From contig CAJFCV020000001.1 of the NCBI GenBank assembly GCA_904066235.2, positions 14,937,291 through 15,001,290 of the forward strand: a DNA stretch of 64,000 bases, in the 5' to 3' direction. The translations under genes and the position numbers were made by a program. Position 1 is the stretch's first letter. Each line of letters opens with the position of its first letter. Source of the DNA: Bursaphelenchus xylophilus (Eukaryota; Nematoda; Chromadorea; Rhabditida; Aphelenchoididae). Positions 21,626-33,745 of the stretch are shown in pieces. The notes beneath the pieces are model-generated. The model was not told where the DNA came from. It saw only the letters and a list, made by a program, of their open reading frames with translations, and searched no databases.

Positions 21626-24600
21626 TCCACCTTTTTTCAAAACCGGTGTCTAGTATAATATCAGAGTGTTTCGCCCAGTGTGGGCGTAGTTTGATTGCAA
21701 AAAAGCTGAAACTTGCCATGCTAAAATCTCAGGGGATTAGCTTTTGAATGGTGTATGTCTTGTCAATTCACTCCGTCATCACTAATCCACCTTTTTTCAA
21801 AACCGGTGTCTAGTATAATATCAGAGTGTTTCGCCCAGTGTGGGCGTAGTTTGATTGCAAAAAAGCTGAAACTTGCCATGCTAAAATCTCAGGCGATTAG
21901 CTTTTGAATGGTGTATGTCTTGTCAATTCACTCCGTCATCACTAATTCACCTTTTTTCAAAACCGGTGTCTAGTATAATATCAGAGTGTTTCGCCCAGTG
22001 TGGGCGTAGTTTGATTGCAAAAAAGCTGAAACTTGCCATGCTAAAATCTCAGGCGATTAGCTTTCGAATGGTGTATGTCTTGTCAATTCACTCCGTCATC
22101 ACTAATTCACCTTTTTTCAAAACCGGTGTCTAGTATAATATCAGAGTGTTTCGCCCAGTGTGGGCGTAGTTTGATTCCAAAAATGCTGAAACTTGCCATG
22201 ATAAAATCTCAGGCGATTAGCTTTCGAATAGTGTATGTCTTGTCAATTCACTCCTTCATCACTAATTCACTTTTTTTAAAACCGGTGTCTAGTATAATAT
22301 CAGAGTTTTTCGCCCAGTGTCGGCGTAGTTTGATTCCAAAAAAGCTGAAACTTGCCATGCTAAAATGTCAGGCAGTTAGCTTTCGAATGGTGTATGTCTT
22401 GTCAATTCACTCCGTCATCACTAATTCACCTTTTTTCAAAACCGGTGTCTAGTATAATATCAGAGTGTTTCGCCCAGTGTGGGCGTAATTTGATTGCAAA
22501 AAAGCTGAAACTTGCCATGCTAAAATCTCAGGCGATTAGCTTTTGAATGGTGTATGTCTTGTCAATTCACTCCGTCATCACTAATCCACCTTTTTTCAAA
22601 ACCGGTGTCTAGTATAATATCAGAGTGTTTCGCCCAGTGTGGGCGTAGTTTGATTGCAAAAAAGCTGAAGCTTGCCATGCTAAAATCTCAGGCGATTAGC
22701 TTTTGAATGGTGTATGTCTTGTCAATTCACTCCGTCATCACTAATCCACCTTTTTTCAAAACCGGTGTCTAGTATAATATCAGAGTGTTTCGCCCAGTGT
22801 GGGCGTAGTTTGATTGCAAAAAAGCTGAAACTTGCCATGCTAAAATCTCAGGCGATTAGCTTTTGAATGGTGTATGTCTTGTCAATTCACTCCGTCATCA
22901 CTAATTCACCTTTTTTCAAAACCGGTGTCTAGTATAATATCAGAGTGTTTCGCCCAGTGTGGGCGTAATTTGATTGCAAAAAAGCTGAAACTTGCCATGC
23001 TAAAATCTCAGGCGATTAGCTTTTGAATGGTGTATGTCTTGTCAATTCACTCCGTCATCACTAATTCACCTTTTTTCAAAACCGGTGTCTAGTATAATAT
23101 CAGAGTTTTTCGCCCAGTGTCGGCGTAGTTTGATTCCAAAAAAGCTGAAACTTGCCATGCTAAAATCTCAGGCGATTAGCTTTCGAATAGTGTATGTCTT
23201 GTCAATTCACTCCTTCAACACTAATTCACTTTTTTTAAAACCGGTGTCTAGTATAATATCAGAGTTTTTCGCCCAGTGTCGGCGTAGTTTGATTCCAAAA
23301 AAGCTGAAACTTGGCATGCTAAAATCTCAGGCGATTAGCTTTCGAATGGTGTATGTCTTGTCAATTCACTCCGTCATCACTAATTCACCTTTTTTCAAAA
23401 CCGGTGTCTAGTATAATATCAGAGTGTTTCGCCCAGTGTGGGCGTAATTTGATTGCAAAAAAGCTGAAACTTGCCATGCTAAAATCTCAGGCGATTAGCT
23501 TTTGAATGGTGTATGTCTTGTCAATTCACTCCGTCATCACTAATCCACCTTTTTTCAAAACCGGTGTCTAGTATAATATCAGAGTGTTTCGCCCAGTGTG
23601 GGCGTAGTTTGATTGCAAAAAAGCTGAAACTTGCCATGCTAAAATCTCAGGCGATTAGCTTTTGAATGGTGTATGTCTTGTCAATTCACTCCGTCATCAC
23701 TAATTCACCTTTTTTCAAAACCGGTGTCTAGTATAATATCAGAGTGTTTCGCCCAGTGTGGGCGTAATTTGATTGCAAAAAAGCTGAAACTTGCCATGCT
23801 AAAATCTCAGGCGATTAGCTTTTGAATGGTGTATGTCTTGTCAATTCACTCCGTCATCACTAATTCACCTTTTTTCAAAACCGGTGTCTAGTATAATATC
23901 AGAGTGTTTCGCCCAGTGTGGGCGTAGTTTGATTGCAAAAAAGCTGAAACTTGCCATGCTAAAATCTCAGGCGATTAGCTTTCGAATGGTGTATGTCTTG
24001 TCAATTCACTCCGTCATCACTAATTCACCTTTTTTCAAAACCGGTGTCTAGTATAATATCAGAGTGTTTCGCCCAGTGTGGGCGTAGTTTGATTCCAAAA
24101 ATGCTGAAACTTGCCATGATAAAATCTCAGGCGATTAGCTTTCGAATAGTGTATGTCTTGTCAATTCACTCCTTCATCACTAATTCACTTTTTTTAAAAC
24201 CGGTGTCTAGTATAATATCAGAGTTTTTCGCCCAGTGTCGGCGTAGTTTGATTCCAAAAAAGCTGAAACTTGGCATGCTAAAATCTCAGGCGATTAGCTT
24301 TCGAATGGTGTATGTCTTGTCAATTCACTCCGTCATCACTAATTCACCTTTTTTCAAAACCGGTGTCTAGTATAATATCAGAGTGTTTCGCCCAGTGTGG
24401 GCGTAATTTGATTGCAAAAAAGCTGAAACTTGCCATGCTAAAATCTCAGGCGATTAGCTTTTGAATGGTGTATGTCTTGTCAATTCACTCCGTCATCACT
24501 AATCCACCTTTTTTCAAAACCGGTGTCTAGTATAATATCAGAGTGTTTCGCCCAGTGTGGGCGTAGTTTGATTGCAAAAAAGCTGAAACTTGCCATGCTA

Positions 24601-27600
24601 AAATCTCAGGCGATTAGCTTTTGAATGGTGTATGTCTTGTCAATTCACTCCGTCATCACTAATTCACCTTTTTTCAAAACCGGTGTCTAGTATAATATCA
24701 GAGTGTTTCGCCCAGTGTGGGCGTAATTTGATTGCAAAAAAGCTGAAACTTGCCATGCTAAAATCTCAGGCGATTAGCTTTTGAATGGTGTATGTCTTGT
24801 CAATTCACTCCGTCATCACTAATTCACCTTTTTTCAAAACCGGTGTCTAGTATAATATCAGAGTGTTTCGCCCAGTGTGGGCGTAGTTTGATTGCAAAAA
24901 AGCTGAAACTTGCCATGCTAAAATCTCAGGCGATTAGCTTTCGAATGGTGTATGTCTTGTCAATTCACTCCGTCATCACTAATTCACCTTTTTTCAAAAC
25001 CGGTGTCTAGTATAATATCAGAGTGTTTCGCCCAGTGTGGGCGTAGTTTGATTCCAAAAAAGCTGAAACTTGCCATGCTAAAATGTCAGGCAGTTAGCTT
25101 TCGAATGGTGTATGTCTTGTCAATTCACTCCGTCATCACTAATTCACCTTTTTTCAAAACCGGTGTCTAGTATAATATCAGAGTGTTTCGCCCAGTGTGG
25201 GCGTAATTTGATTGCAAAAAAGCTGAAACTTGCCATGCTAAAATCTCAGGCGATTAGCTTTTGAATGGTGTATGTCTTGTCAATTCACTCCGTCATCACT
25301 AATCCACCTTTTTTCAAAACCGGTGTCTAGTATAATATCAGAGTGTTTCGCCCAGTGTGGGCGTAGTTTGATTGCAAAAAAGCTGAAGCTTGCCATGCTA
25401 AAATCTCAGGCGATTAGCTTTTGAATGGTGTATGTCTTGTCAATTCACTCCGTCATCACTAATCCACCTTTTTTCAAAACCGGTGTCTAGTATAATATCA
25501 GAGTGTTTCGCCCAGTGTGGGCGTAGTTTGATTGCAAAAAAGCTGAAACTTGCCATGCTAAAATCTCAGGCGATTAGCTTTTGAATGGTGTATGTCTTGT
25601 CAATTCACTCCGTCATCACTAATTCACCTTTTTTCAAAACCGGTGTCTAGTATAATATCAGAGTGTTTCGCCCAGTGTGGGCGTAATTTGATTGCAAAAA
25701 AGCTGAAACTTGCCATGCTAAAATCTCAGGCGATTAGCTTTTGAATGGTGTATGTCTTGTCAATTCGCTCCGTCATCACTAATTCACCTTTTTTCAAAAC
25801 CGGTGTCTAGTATAATATCAGAGTTTTTCGCCCAGTGTCGGCGTAGTTTGATTCCAAAAAAGCTGAAACTTGCCATGCTAAAATCTCAGGCGATTAGCTT
25901 TCGAATAGTGTATGTCTTGTCAATTCACTCCTTCAACACTAATTCACTTTTTTTAAAACCGGTGTCTAGTATAATATCAGAGTTTTTCGCCCAGTGTCGG
26001 CGTAGTTTGATTCCAAAAAAGCTGAAACTTGGCATGCTAAAATCTCAGGCGATTAGCTTTCGAATGGTGTATGTCTTGTCAATTCACTCCGTCATCACTA
26101 ATTCACCTTTTTTCAAAACCGGTGTCTAGTATAATATCAGAGTGTTTCGCCCAGTGTGGGCGTAATTTGATTGCAAAAAAGCTGAAACTTGCCATGCTAA
26201 AATCTCAGGCGATTAGCTTTTGAATGGTGTATGTCTTGTCAATTCACTCCGTCATCACTAATCCACCTTTTTTCAAAACCGGTGTCTAGTATAATATCAG
26301 AGTGTTTCGCCCAGTGTGGGCGTAGTTTGATTGCAAAAAAGCTGAAACTTGCCATGCTAAAAACTCAGGCGATTAGCTTTTGAATGGTGTATGTCTTGTC
26401 AATTCACTCCGTCATCACTAATCCACCTTTTTTCAAAACCGGTGTCTAGTATAATATCAGAGTGTTTCGCCCAGTGTGGGCGTAGTTTGATTGCAAAAAA
26501 GCTGAAACTTGCCATGCTAAAATCTCAGGCGATTAGCTTTTGAATGGTGTATGTCTTGTCAATTCACTCCGTCATCACTAATTCACCTTTTTTCAAAACC
26601 GGTGTCTAGTATAATATCAGAGTGTTTCGCCCAGTGTGGGCGTAATTTGATTGCAAAAAAGCTGAAACTTGCCATGCTAAAATCTCAGGCGATTAGCTTT
26701 TGAATGGTGTATGTCTTGTCAATTCGCTCCGTCATCACTAATTCACCTTTTTTCAAAACCGGTGTCTAGTATAATATCAGAGTTTTTCGCCCAGTGTCGG
26801 CGTAGTTTGATTCCAAAAAAGCTGAAACTTGCCATGCTAAAATCTCAGGCGATTAGCTTTCGAATAGTGTATGTCTTGTCAATTCACTCCTTCAACACTA
26901 ATTCACTTTTTTTAAAACCGGTGTCTAGTATAATATCAGAGTTTTTCGCCCAGTGTCGGCGTAGTTTGATTCCAAAAAAGCTGAAACTTGGCATGCTAAA
27001 ATCTCAGGCGATTAGCTTTCGAATGGTGTATGTCTTGTCAATTCACTCCGTCATCACTAATTCACCTTTTTTCAAAACCGGTGTCTAGTATAATATCAGA
27101 GTGTTTCGCCCAGTGTGGGCGTAATTTGATTGCAAAAAAGCTGAAACTTGCCATGCTAAAATCTCAGGCGATTAGCTTTTGAATGGTGTATGTCTTGTCA
27201 ATTCACTCCGTCATCACTAATCCACCTTTTTTCAAAACCGGTGTCTAGTATAATATCAGAGTGTTTCGCCCAGTGTGGGCGTAGTTTGATTGCAAAAAAG
27301 CTGAAACTTGCCATGCTAAAAACTCAGGCGATTAGCTTTTGAATGGTGTATGTCTTGTCAATTCACTCCGTCATCACTAATTCACCTTTTTTCAAAACCG
27401 GTGTCTAGTATAATATCAGAGTGTTTCGCCCAGTGTGGGCGTAATTTGATTGCAAAAAAGCTGAAACTTGCCATGCTAAAATCTCAGGCGATTAGCTTTT
27501 GAATGGTGTATGTCTTGTCAATTCACTCCGTCATCACTAATTCACCTTTTTTCAAAACCGGTGTCTAGTATAATATCAGAGTGTTTCGCCCAGTGTGGGC

Positions 27601-28179
27601 GTAGTTTGATTGCAAAAAAGCTGAAACTTGCCATGCTAAAATCTCAGGCGATTAGCTTTCGAATGGTGTATGTCTTGTCAATTCACTCCGTCATCACTAA
27701 TTCACCTTTTTTCAAAACCGGTGTCTAGTATAATATCAGAGTGTTTCGCCCAGTGTGGGCGTAGTTTGATTGCAAAAAAGCTGAAACTTGCCATGCTAAA
27801 ATCTCAGGCGATTAGCTTTCGAATGGTGTATGTCTTGTCAATTCACTCCGTCATCACTAATTCACCTTTTTTCAAAACCGGTGTCTAGTATAATATCAGA
27901 GTGTTTCGCCCAGTGTGGGCGTAGTTTGATTCCAAAAATGCTGAAACTTGCCATGATAAAATCTCAGGCGATTAGCTTTCGAATAGTGTATGTCTTGTCA
28001 ATTCACTCCGTCATCACTAATTCACCTTTTTTCAAAACCGGTGTCTAGTATAATATCAGAGTGTTTCGCCCAGTGTGGGCGTAGTTTGATTGCAAAAAAG
28101 CTGAAACTTGCCATGCTAAAATCTCAGGCGATTAGCTTTCGAATGGTGTATGTCTTGTCAATTCACTCCGTCATCACTA
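21626..28179 (+). repeat. Six-monomer higher-order repeat of 959 bp
   Basis: Several independent marker variants recur at exactly 959 bp (five 160-bp units plus one 159-bp unit). aatccacc occurs at about 21626, 22585, 23544 and 24503, then 25302, 26261 and 27220. ttggcatgc recurs at about 23311/24270 and 26030/26989. The cttcaacac change occurs at 25932/26891, aattcgctcc at 25761/26720, and taaaaactcagg at 26359/27318. One step between 24503 and 25302 is 799 bp, so a period there has lost one monomer. Confidence 0.9.
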
Positions 28180-30112
28180 ATTCACCTTTTTTCAAAACCG
28201 GTGTCTAGTATAATATCAGAGTGTTTCGCCCAGTGTGGGCGTAGTTTGATTCCAAAAATGCTGAAACTTGCCATGATAAAATCTCAGGCGATTAGCTTTC
28301 GAATAGTGTATGTCTTGTCAATTCACTCCTTCATCACTAATTCACTTTTTTTTAAAACCGGTGTCTAGTATAATATCAGAGTTTTTCGCCCAGTGTCGGC
28401 GTAGTTTGATTCCAAAAAAGCTGAAACTTGCCATGCTAAAATGTCAGGCAGTTAGCTTTCGAATGGTGTATGTCTTGTCAATTCACTCCGTCATCACTAA
28501 TTCACCTTTTTTCAAAACCGGTGTCTAGTATAATATCAGAGTGTTTCGCCCAGTGTGGGCGTAATTTGATTGCAAAAAAGCTGAAACTTGCCATGCTAAA
28601 ATCTCAGGCGATTAGCTTTTGAATGGTGTATGTCTTGTCAATTCACTCCGTCATCACTAATCCACCTTTTTTCAAAACCGGTGTCTAGTATAATATCAGA
28701 GTGTTTCGCCCAGTGTGGGCGTAGTTTGATTGCAAAAAAGCTGAAGCTTGCCATGCTAAAATCTCAGGCGATTAGCTTTTGAATGGTGTATGTCTTGTCA
28801 ATTCACTCCGTCATCACTAATCCACCTTTTTTCAAAACCGGTGTCTAGTATAATATCAGAGTGTTTCGCCCAGTGTGGGCGTAGTTTGATTGCAAAAAAG
28901 CTGAAACTTGCCATGCTAAAATCTCAGGCGATTAGCTTTTGAATGGTGTATGTCTTGTCAATTCACTCCGTCATCACTAATTCACCTTTTTTCAAAACCG
29001 GTGTCTAGTATAATATCAGAGTGTTTCGCCCAGTGTGGGCGTAATTTGATTGCAAAAAAGCTGAAACTTGCCATGCTAAAATCTCAGGCGATTAGCTTTT
29101 GAATGGTGTATGTCTTGTCAATTCACTCCGTCATCACTAATCCACCTTTTTTCAAAACCGGTGTCTAGTATAATATCAGAGTGTTTCGCCCAGTGTGGGC
29201 GTAGTTTGATTGCAAAAAAGCTGAAACTTGCCATGCTAAAATCTCAGGCGATTAGCTTTTGAATGGTGTATGTCTTGTCAATTCACTCCGTCATCACTAA
29301 TCCACCTTTTTTCAAAACCGGTGTCTAGTATAATATCAGAGTGTTTCGCCCAGTGTGGGCGTAGTTTGATTGCAAAAAAGCTGAAACTTGCCATGCTAAA
29401 ATCTCAGGCGATTAGCTTTTGAATGGTGTATGTCTTGTCAATTCACTCCGTCATCACTAATTCACCTTTTTTCAAAACCGGTGTCTAGTATAATATCAGA
29501 GTGTTTCGCCCAGTGTGGGCGTAGTTTGATTGCAAAAAAGCTGAAACTTGCCATGCTAAAATCTCAGGCGATTAGCTTTTGAATGGTGTATGTCTTGTCA
29601 ATTCACTCCGTCATCACTAATTCACCTTTTTTCAAAACCGGTGTCTAGTATAATATCAGAGTGTTTCGCCCAGTGTGGGCGTAGTTTGATTGCAAAAAAG
29701 CTGAAGCTTGCCATGCTAAAATCTCAGGCGATTAGCTTTTGAATGGTGTATGTCTTGTCAATTCACTCCGTCATCACTAATCCACCTTTTTTCAAAACCG
29801 GTGTCTAGTATAATATCAGAGTGTTTCGCCCAGTGTGGGCGTAGTTTGATTGCAAAAAAGCTGAAACTTGCCATGCTAAAATCTCAGGCGATTAGCTTTT
29901 GAATGGTGTATGTCTTGTCAATTCACTCCGTCATCACTAATTCACCTTTTTTCAAAACCGGTGTCTAGTATAATATCAGAGTTTTTCGCCCAGTGTCGGC
30001 GTAGTTTGATTCCAAAAAAGCTGAAACTTGCCATGCTAAAATCTCAGGCGATTAGCTTTCGAATAGTGTATGTCTTGTCAATTCACTCCTTCATCACTAA
30101 TTCACTTTTTTT

Positions 30113-30225
30113 AAAACCGGTGTCTAGTATAATATCAGAGTTTTTCGCCCAGTGTCGGCGTAGTTTGATTCCAAAAAAGCTATGTCTTGTCAATTCACTC
30201 CGTCATCACTAATTCACCTTTTTTC
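30113..30225 (+). repeat. Truncated 113-bp satellite unit
   Basis: This unit reads aaaaaagct directly into atgtcttgtc near 30181 and lacks the usual 47 bp between them. It is the only strongly shortened monomer seen in the array and lies exactly at the boundary between block 3 and block 4. Confidence 0.93.
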
Positions 30226-33200
30226 AAAACCGGTGTCTAGTATAATATCAGAGTGTTTCGCCCAGTGTGGGCGTAATTTGATTGCAAAAAAGCTGAAACT
30301 TGCCATGCTAAAATCTCAGGCGATTAGCTTTTGAATGGTGTATGTCTTGTCAATTCACTCCGTCATCACTAATTCACCTTTTTTCAAAACCGGTGTCTAG
30401 TATAATATCAGAGTGTTTCGCCCAGTGTGGGCGTAATTTGATTGCAAAAAAACTGAAACTTGCCATGCTAAAATCTCAGGCGATTAGCTTTTGAATGGTG
30501 TATGTCTTGTCAATTCACTCCGTCATCACTAATTCACCTTTTTTCAAAACCGGTGTCTAGTATAATATCAGAGTGTTTCGCCCAGTGTGGGCGTAGTTTG
30601 ATTGCAAAAAAACTGAAACTTGCCATGCTAAAATCTCAGGCGATTAGCTTTTGAATGGTGTATGTCTTGTCAATTCACTCCGTCATCACTAATTCACCTT
30701 TTTTCAAAACCGGTGTCTAGTATAATATCAGAGTGTTTCGCCCAGTGTGGGCGTAGTTTGATTGCAAAAAAGCTGAAACTTGCCATGCTAAAATCTCAGG
30801 CGATTAGCTTTTGAATGGTGTATGTCTTGTCAATTCACTCCGTCATCACTAATTCACCTTTTTTCAAAACCGGTGTCTAGTATAATATCAGAGTGTTTCG
30901 CCCAGTGTGGGCGTAATTTGATTGCAAAAAAACTGAAACTTGCCATGCTAAAATCTCAGGCGATTAGCTTTTGAATGGTGTATGTCTTGTCAATTCACTC
31001 CGTCATCACTAATTCACCTTTTTTCAAAACCGGTGTCTAGTATAATATCAGAGTGTTTCGCCCAGTGTGTGCGTAGTTTGATTCCAAAAATGCTGAAACT
31101 TGCCATGCTAAAATCTTAGGAGGTTACCTTTCGAATGGTGTATGTCTTGTCAATTCACTCCGTCATCACTAATTCACCTTTTTTCAAAACCGGTGTCTAG
31201 TATAATATCAGAGTGTTTCGCCCAGTGTGGGCGTAGTTTGATTCCAAAAATGCTGAAACTTGCCATGCTAAAATCTTAGGAGGTTACCTTTCGAATGGTG
31301 TATGTATTGTCAATTCACTCCGTCATCACTAATTCACCTTTTTTCAAAACCGGTGTCTAGTATAATATCAGAGTGTTTCGCCCAGTGTGTGCGTAGTTTG
31401 ATTCCAAAAATGCTGAAACTTGCCATGCTAAAATCTCAGGCGATTAGCTTTCGAATGGTGTATGTCTTGTCAATTCACTCCGTCATCACTAATTCACCTT
31501 TTTTCAAAACCGGTGTCTAGTATAATATCAGAGTGTTTCGCCCAGTGTGGGCGTAGTTTGATTGCAAAAAAACTGAAACTTGCCATGCTAAAATCTCAGG
31601 CGATTAGCTTTTGAATGGTGTATGTCTTGTCAATTCACTCCGTCATCACTAATTCACCTTTTTTCAAAACCGGTGTCTAGTATAATATCAGAGTGTTTCG
31701 CCCAGTGTGGGCGTAATTTGATTGCAAAAAAACTGAAACTTGCCATGCTAAAATCTCAGGCGATTAGCTTTTGAATGGTGTATGTCTTGTCAATTCACTC
31801 CGTCATCACTAATTCACCTTTTTTCAAAACCGGTGTCTAGTATAATATCAGAGTGTTTCGCCCAGTGTGTGCGTAGTTTGATTCCAAAAATGCTGAAACT
31901 TGCCATGCTAAAATCTTAGGAGGTTACCTTTCGAATGGTGTATGTCTTGTCAATTCACTCCGTCATCACTAATTCACCTTTTTTCAAAACCGGTGTCTAG
32001 TATAATATCAGAGTGTTTCGCCCAGTGTGGGCGTAGTTTGATTCCAAAAATGCTGAAACTTGCCATGCTAAAATCTTAGGAGGTTACCTTTCGAATGGTG
32101 TATGTATTGTCAATTCACTCCGTCATCACTAATTCACCTTTTTTCAAAACCGGTGTCTAGTATAATATCAGAGTGTTTCGCCCAGTGTGTGCGTAGTTTG
32201 ATTCCAAAAATGCTGAAACTTGCCATGCTAAAATCTCAGGCGATTAGCTTTCGAATGGTGTATGTCTTGTCAATTCACTCCGTCATCACTAATTCACCTT
32301 TTTTCAAAACCGGTGTCTAGTATAATATCAGAGTGTTTCGCCCAGTGTGTGCGTAGTTTGATTCCAAAAATGCTGAAACTTGCCATGCTAAAATCTTAGG
32401 AGGTTACCTTTCGAATGGTGTATGTCTTGTCAATTCACTCCGTCATCACTAATTCACCTTTTTTCAAAACCGGTGTCTAGTATAATATCAGAGTGTTTCG
32501 CCCAGTGTGGGCGTAGTTTGATTGCAAAAAAGCTGAAACTTGCCATGCTAAAATCTCAGGCGATTAGCTTTTGAATGGTGTATGTCTTGTCAATTCACTC
32601 CGTCATCACTAATTCACCTTTTTTCAAAACCGGTGTCTAGTATAATATCAGAGTGTTTCGCCCAGTGTGGGCGTAGTTTGATTGCAAAAAAACTGAAACT
32701 TGCCATGCTAAAATCTCAGGCGATTAGCTTTCGAATGGTGTATGTCTTGTCAATTCACTCCGTCATCACTAATTCACCTTTTTTCAAAACCGGTGTCTAG
32801 TATAATATCAGAGTGTTTCGCCCAGTGTGGGCGTAGTTTGATTCCAAAAATGCTGAAACTTGCCACGCTAAAATCTTAGGAGGTTACCTTTCGAATGGTG
32901 TATGTCTTGTCAATTCACTCCGTCATCACTAATTCACCTTTTTTCAAAACCGGTGTCTAGTATAATATCAGAGTGTTTCGCCCAGTGTGGGCGTAGTTTG
33001 ATTCCAAAAATGCTGAAACTTGCCATGCTAAAATCTTAGGAGGTTACCTTTCGAATGGTGTATGTATTGTCAATTCACTCCGTCATCACTAATTCACCTT
33101 TTTTCAAAACCGGTGTCTAGTATAATATCAGAGTGTTTCGCCCAGTGTGTGCGTAGTTTGATTCCAAAAATGCTGAAACTTGCCATGCTAAAATCTCAGG

Positions 33201-33745
33201 CGATTAGCTTTCGAATGGTGTATGTCTTGTCAATTCACTCCGTCATCACTAATTCACCTTTTTTCAAAACCGGTGTCTAGTATAATATCAGAGTGTTTCG
33301 CCCAGTGTGTGCGTAGTTTGATTCCAAAAATGCTGAAACTTGCCATGCTAAAATCTTAGGAGGTTACCTTTCGAATGGTGTATGTCTTGTCAATTCACTC
33401 CGTCATCACTAATTCACCTTTTTTCAAAACCGGTGTCTAGTATAATATCAGAGTGTTTCGCCCAGTGTGGGCGTAGTTTGATTCCAAAAATGCTGAAACT
33501 TGCCATGCTAAAATCTTAGGAGGTTACCTTTCGAATGGTGTATGTATTGTCAATTCACTCCGTCATCACTAATTCACCTTTTTTCAAAACCGGTGTCTAG
33601 TATAATATCAGAGTGTTTCGCCCAGTGTGTGCGTAGTTTGATTCCAAAAATGCTGAAACTTGCCACGCTAAAATCTCAGGCGATTAGCTTCCGAATGGTG
33701 TATGTCTTGTCAATTCACTCCGTCATCACTAATTCACCTTTTTTC
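30226..33745 (+). repeat. Satellite block 4: 22 units with a recurring three-monomer module
   Basis: Twenty-two 160-bp units fill the block exactly. New markers are aaaaaactgaaac, gtgtgtgcgtag and the cttaggaggttacc cassette. A module of about 480 bp recurs: two cttaggaggttacc units, the second followed by tatgtattg, then a gtgtgtgcg unit with ctcaggcgattagc. The tatgtattg marker lies at 31301, 32101, 33061 and 33541, so spacings are 800, 960 and 480 bp, all whole monomers. The last ttttgaatgg units fade out here near 32570. Confidence 0.88.

Larger units (their letters stand above)
17320..30225 (+). repeat. Satellite block 3: gattgc / ttttgaatgg variants
   Basis: This block is marked by tttgattgc in place of tttgattcc (from about 17375) and, from about 19185, by gcttttgaatgg in place of gctttcgaatgg. 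Other local markers are aatccacc, catgataaaatc, gctgaagcttgcc (which makes a HindIII site), and gtcaggcagttagc. Interspersed 159-bp block-1-type units persist, about one per higher-order period in the central part. Single-base insertions near 17895, 18694, 18980 and 19975 make a few 161-bp units. Confidence 0.9.
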
